A DNA stretch of 64,000 nt from Paludibacteraceae bacterium (lineage in GTDB: Bacteria > Bacteroidota > Bacteroidia > Bacteroidales > Paludibacteraceae). The stretch spans positions 1-64,000 of the forward strand of contig JAFSPA010000001.1 of the NCBI GenBank assembly GCA_017443145.1, written 5' to 3'. The position numbers were made by a program, and so were the translations under genes. The notes beneath the pieces were generated by a model. That model did not search any database, had not been told where the DNA came from, and was given only the letters and a program-made list of their open reading frames with translations. Shown piece by piece: positions 60,336 to 64,000 of the stretch; positions within the stretch are counted from its first letter, which is position 1, and each line of letters starts with the position of its first letter.

Positions 60336-63300
60336 ATGAAACTAAAACAATCATTCAAATCATTAGCCCTACTACTTGTCGCAGTATTTGCTAGTACAAA
60401 CTTCATCTGGGCACAAGAACCAAGTGGCCAAACGGTTTATCTGGCTGCATTCAAAGCTCAAACTGCTGGTGAGTCTTCCGGGTCCGGAACTGTCAAGTTG
60501 ACATGGGTGGACGCACAAGGTCAACTCTTTGACAATGCTGCTGTGTCTTTCCTTAATACCGCTATGCCTTATGCTACGGGAAACCCATCAAATGGTGATG
60601 CCTTTGCCTCTACGGCGATGGTAATAGGTGCTACGTTAACTGCAACGGAAAGTATAGAGAATTCTGATCCTGAAAGTACGGTAAATAAGGTGTTGCGTAA
60701 CATGATGTTTAATGCAGGTGCTGATTCCAGCCATCTTTTCATGACCCCTTTCGCATACTTTAAAGCGGATGCTCAAGGTGATGCGGGTTCGTACTTTGCT
60801 GGATGGACATTTAACGATGCAAGAGTTTGGCAACAGGATACAGCAATGGACAAGTCTGCACCTGCGAGTGCTTATTTTAAAGTATTACCGCAACCCGCCA
60901 ATGTGTTCTACATGGCTCCTCCATCTTCTGTATCTGGTTTGGAGACTGCATATGCTGGTGCGGTATCATCTCCGAACAATATCTATGCCGTATTTAACAA
61001 ATACCTCCTTTCTAATCCTACTGCAACCAGTGCCCAGTTAGAGGCAGTTGGAGGTGCAACTACTACGCTCGATGTCTCTATTGATGTGGAGGGAGATATC
61101 TTGCAATATAAAGAGTATTATGCGGATTTTGTCTTCCCATCAATGCCGGGTACCGTTTTCTATGAGGATACTTATGGAACTTGGTCATGGAATCTGGCTC
61201 GTGAACCTTATGCTGTTGGTCCTACGACAATGAGAGCAGAGGTCACAGTTACCTACATCGCCAAAGATGGTATCACACCAGGTACGCATACTACTAGTAT
61301 TACGGTAAGCATGGCGGGTTCAAAACCCTCTTCACTCATCATCCCACTGTCTGTTAATGCATTGGATCCTGCTCGTCCAGAGGCACTGTTGTTGGACGGC
61401 AAGTCAGAACAGAATTCTGGAACATTGGCGGCAATGTTGGCTGCCGACCTCAGTGGTTATACCAATCCGATTATCAAACTCAATAAGCAACATAGCGACG
61501 CAATTACTTTGCCGAGCAAGAACTTCACTTTTGATTTGAACGGTAATGAGGCTGGTGCTATCACAATCGCTGGTGGCAATGTTACTATCGCCTATAGTAA
61601 GTATGGCGGTTCTGCTACCTCGTTGACAGTCAATGGAGGTAAGGCTATCCTTAATGGTGGTACATTCGGCACTCTTACAATTACTAATAGTACCGTAGAG
61701 CAAAATGGTGCGACAGTTACTGGCGCTGCCACCAATGCTGGTACGTTGACTACTACGGCCGGAATATTCAACGGTGGCTTGACTTCTTCTAATGGTACAC
61801 TCACGCTGAATGGTGGTACATTTAATGGTACTAACGCTGTACAAGTTACAGGTGGTACTGCTTATATTAATCGCGGTACACTCAATGGTACATCCTGCGG
61901 TTTGCTCGTATCCGGTGGAACAGCAACTACAAAGAAACTCGCTGTTATTAATAGCGATGGTTCGTATTCTGCACAGCGTACGGGTGGCACATTGAATGTG
62001 GAATGTGGTAAATTTGGCAAACCGCTCAATGGTACGATTAACTTCACTTCCGGTTATTTCAAAAATCAAAACTATGGAGTACCTACGGAAGGGAAAACTG
62101 AAATGCTTATTTCTACCGGTGTGGAATATAACGAAGGCTATCGCTATTTCTTAGGAACAAACGAATCGGCATCGGCTAATGGCGTTGGCGTTTGCCGTAT
62201 CGGTACAACTTCATATGCTAAACTTGAAGACGCTCTTGCTTACGCAAACAACAACCCAAGCGAAGAATTGGTTATCTTCATGACCAATAACTATGTACTT
62301 CCTGCTGGTTACTACACATTGCCCGCAAAAGCGACATTGGTTGTTCCGATGAGTGACGAGCAGGCAAAAGAAGTAAATAAAACCGCTCCGCGTTTAGTAT
62401 TTAATGATGTTCAAAATGCACCTGAAAACAGTTATGCCCAAAATCCTCTTGTTGAATTCCGTCGTCTAACTTTTGCTTCTGGCGTTAATATGGATGTGTT
62501 TGGTGCTATTGAAATGACGGGTACCCAATACTCCACAAATGAAGCTTATACCAGCCAACCTGTAGGCCCTTATGGTCATCTGGTAATGGAGGAAGGCAGT
62601 CACATAACCCTGCAGTCTGGCGCAGAAATTCGTGCGTGGGGATTTATGACCGGTAAGGGTGAAACCGATGCTCGCCGTGGTTCAACCGTTCGCGAAATGT
62701 TCCAAATGGGTGACTGGAAAGGAGCAATGACATCCGTGAAAATCACCGGTATGGTTCCTTCTGATTTCCCATTGCAAATTGACGATGATAGTGATAAAAA
62801 GATATTCCCTGTAACTCAATACTTTATCCAAAATATTGAATCCCCTGTCAAGTATCATCCCGGGGCTCTCCTTTCTACCTCCGCTGCTGTTTCAGAAGGT
62901 CTTTCTGCATTAGGAAGTGTGTCTATGACCGCTACGGATATCGCAATCGTAGGCGTTGATGGGGTACACACAGCTATTTTCTTAATGGACAACGAGGCGG
63001 ATGCCGATAATACATGGGTTCGTAAGTGGTATGACGTAGAAAACGATGTGCAAACCTACGACATTAATAGCGGTGCGCATATTGGCTCTATGGAGTTGAA
63101 TCTGGGAAGCATTTCCTTAATGGGCTATACTTTGCCGGTACGCCTTAATTCGGCTAAATTCGATTTGCCGCTTACCTGTAACTTTAAAATTCACCTTCTT
63201 TCTGGTTCTATGGACTTTAAACAAAACACATGTCTTCTGCCTGGTGCTGAAGTGGAAGTAGATAAGGAATCAACTGTTAGCGTTGCCATGGATAATACTG

Positions 63301-64000
63301 AAAAAGCTGCATATGAGGCATGGGTTGAAGGTGGTAAAACTGGAGATGAACCTATCTCCTACACTGGTGCGCTCTATGTCTATGATGCTGCAGAGTGGGA
63401 TAAATATGCATATTGTAATGAGTATAATGGCTCAACTTTTGTAAACGGAACTGCATATACTAAAACGGTGCGATACGCGCCGAGTTGGAACGGCAGTCCT
63501 ACTAAACGTGCCGAGCAAACAAAACCTGCTTCGGCTGCTATCAATGTGCATGGAACATTCCAAACGGCTTCTGGCTTTGTATATACATCTGAACATGGTG
63601 CTAATATCTTCTCTTCCAACGAAGATGCCGGTACATTCATCTTCAACGATGATGCCGTTAATGCTGGCACAAGAGACGTGTACAACGTCAAAAGTGTAGG
63701 AACGTACGAAAAGCGTACTTTCTATCCTGCTCGCTTAAAGAATGGTAATAATACGTATGAGAATACGGATGAGGCCGTCAAAGACTTGGCGTATTGCTAC
63801 CAGAACAACAAATGGTCCACGATGACTCAAGATGGCTGCTTCATGAAAGAGAATCGTGGAGGAGTTGATATCTATTATGCTAAACCTGCTGAGTATGTAG
63901 CTTTGGCGAATGGTAAGACGGAGAATGCTGACCACACCTATAGCGATGCAGATGGTGCAGGAAGACTGTTTATCTTGATGGAAGATGACTGCCAATGGTG
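60336..64000 (+). CDS. second giant secreted protein, N-terminal 1221 residues (partial)
   Basis: An open frame from the ATG at 60336 that runs without a stop to the window edge. Signal peptide MKLKQSFKSLALLLVAVFAST... ends near WAQ. The first 340 residues are a Ser/Thr/Gly-rich beta region; about 430-570 carries beta-helix-like repeats with recurring L-N-G-G-T-F-N/G units (LNGGTFGTLTI, LNGGTFNGTNAV), like autotransporter or pectate-lyase folds. The rest is unassigned, with isolated cysteines. Probably a surface or extracellular structural protein; no catalytic motif seen. The C-terminus, and any sorting tail, lies outside the window. Confidence 0.88.
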   Translation, partial: MKLKQSFKSLALLLVAVFASTNFIWAQEPSGQTVYLAAFKAQTAGESSGSGTVKLTWVDAQGQLFDNAAVSFLNTAMPYATGNPSNGDAFASTAMVIGATLTATESIENSDPESTVNKVLRNMMFNAGADSSHLFMTPFAYFKADAQGDAGSYFAGWTFNDARVWQQDTAMDKSAPASAYFKVLPQPANVFYMAPPSSVSGLETAYAGAVSSPNNIYAVFNKYLLSNPTATSAQLEAVGGATTTLDVSIDVEGDILQYKEYYADFVFPSMPGTVFYEDTYGTWSWNLAREPYAVGPTTMRAEVTVTYIAKDGITPGTHTTSITVSMAGSKPSSLIIPLSVNALDPARPEALLLDGKSEQNSGTLAAMLAADLSGYTNPIIKLNKQHSDAITLPSKNFTFDLNGNEAGAITIAGGNVTIAYSKYGGSATSLTVNGGKAILNGGTFGTLTITNSTVEQNGATVTGAATNAGTLTTTAGIFNGGLTSSNGTLTLNGGTFNGTNAVQVTGGTAYINRGTLNGTSCGLLVSGGTATTKKLAVINSDGSYSAQRTGGTLNVECGKFGKPLNGTINFTSGYFKNQNYGVPTEGKTEMLISTGVEYNEGYRYFLGTNESASANGVGVCRIGTTSYAKLEDALAYANNNPSEELVIFMTNNYVLPAGYYTLPAKATLVVPMSDEQAKEVNKTAPRLVFNDVQNAPENSYAQNPLVEFRRLTFASGVNMDVFGAIEMTGTQYSTNEAYTSQPVGPYGHLVMEEGSHITLQSGAEIRAWGFMTGKGETDARRGSTVREMFQMGDWKGAMTSVKITGMVPSDFPLQIDDDSDKKIFPVTQYFIQNIESPVKYHPGALLSTSAAVSEGLSALGSVSMTATDIAIVGVDGVHTAIFLMDNEADADNTWVRKWYDVENDVQTYDINSGAHIGSMELNLGSISLMGYTLPVRLNSAKFDLPLTCNFKIHLLSGSMDFKQNTCLLPGAEVEVDKESTVSVAMDNTEKAAYEAWVEGGKTGDEPISYTGALYVYDAAEWDKYAYCNEYNGSTFVNGTAYTKTVRYAPSWNGSPTKRAEQTKPASAAINVHGTFQTASGFVYTSEHGANIFSSNEDAGTFIFNDDAVNAGTRDVYNVKSVGTYEKRTFYPARLKNGNNTYENTDEAVKDLAYCYQNNKWSTMTQDGCFMKENRGGVDIYYAKPAEYVALANGKTENADHTYSDADGAGRLFILMEDDCQW

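Overview
The window reads as chromosomal DNA of a Bacteroidales bacterium (phylum Bacteroidota), probably an uncultured gut or rumen lineage; genus not determinable. Evidence: at least 17 start sites carry the Bacteroidota promoter TTTG-N19/20-TAnnTTTG. Gene content and order are also typical of the phylum: tgt-lptG, lpxD-lpxC-lpxA, PASTA protein-rluA family, PorX with a PglZ domain, a BspA-type leucine-rich-repeat surface protein, a long LepB and a GTP-independent PckA. Many neighbours are joined by TAATG or ATGA overlaps, and Shine-Dalgarno motifs are largely absent.

Layout. 1-589: no convincing gene; a direct repeat, a promoter and a strongly self-complementary block (about 300-505) that looks like a structured RNA. 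590-6484: a 1964-residue secreted modular protein, followed by a terminator and a frameshifted remnant of a DUF4143 ATPase. 7084-9631: panD-tgt-lptG. 9608-16578 (minus): a PD-(D/E)XK protein, glnS and the lipid A genes lpxA, lpxC and lpxD with an HD hydrolase and a beta-barrel protein. 16747-18138: tRNA-Leu, recX, prmC. 18167-27515 (plus): ribD, three periplasmic/outer-membrane biogenesis genes (PPIase-like lipoprotein, SurA, OstA/LptA-like), a beta-barrel protein, dnaG, a radical SAM protein and a glycosyltransferase. 27512-29772 (minus): LemA, TPM protein, small lipoprotein. 29901-31745: PASTA protein and a pseudouridine synthase. 31750-33870 (minus): LRR/fibronectin surface protein. 34226-36663: porX and an EEP-family hydrolase. 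36665-41500: rhomboid protease, HU, adk, obgE, ClC channel. 41482-43464 (minus): xseB (54 codons), sugar transferase, threonylcarbamoyl-AMP synthase. 43503-43579: a small RNA candidate with its own promoter and terminator. 43804-45504: pckA. 45569-58134 (minus): tRNA-Ser, truA, two flippases, two FKBP isomerases, ribE, rsmI, POT transporter, ilvE, wbqC-like, lepB, dapB. 58407-60127: umuDC. 60336-64000: start of a second giant secreted protein, running off the window.

Functional themes are envelope building (lipid A, Lpt transport, OMP chaperones, undecaprenyl-linked glycan initiation and flippases, signal peptidase) and surface protein display. PorX, the type IX secretion regulator, sits near surface proteins whose C-termini share a similar tail.

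The most unusual signals are not genes. (1) Several gene junctions are built from locus-specific tandem heptamers (and 11-mers upstream of porX), each with its own word, often containing the stop codon of one gene and the start of the next; one such array lies inside dapB, which is unusually short. (2) Four promoters carry a palindrome TTTGC-N6-GCAAA at a fixed 8-base distance from the -7 box. (3) There are two unassigned structured RNA candidates. (4) lpxC lacks the fabZ half to which it is usually fused in this phylum.
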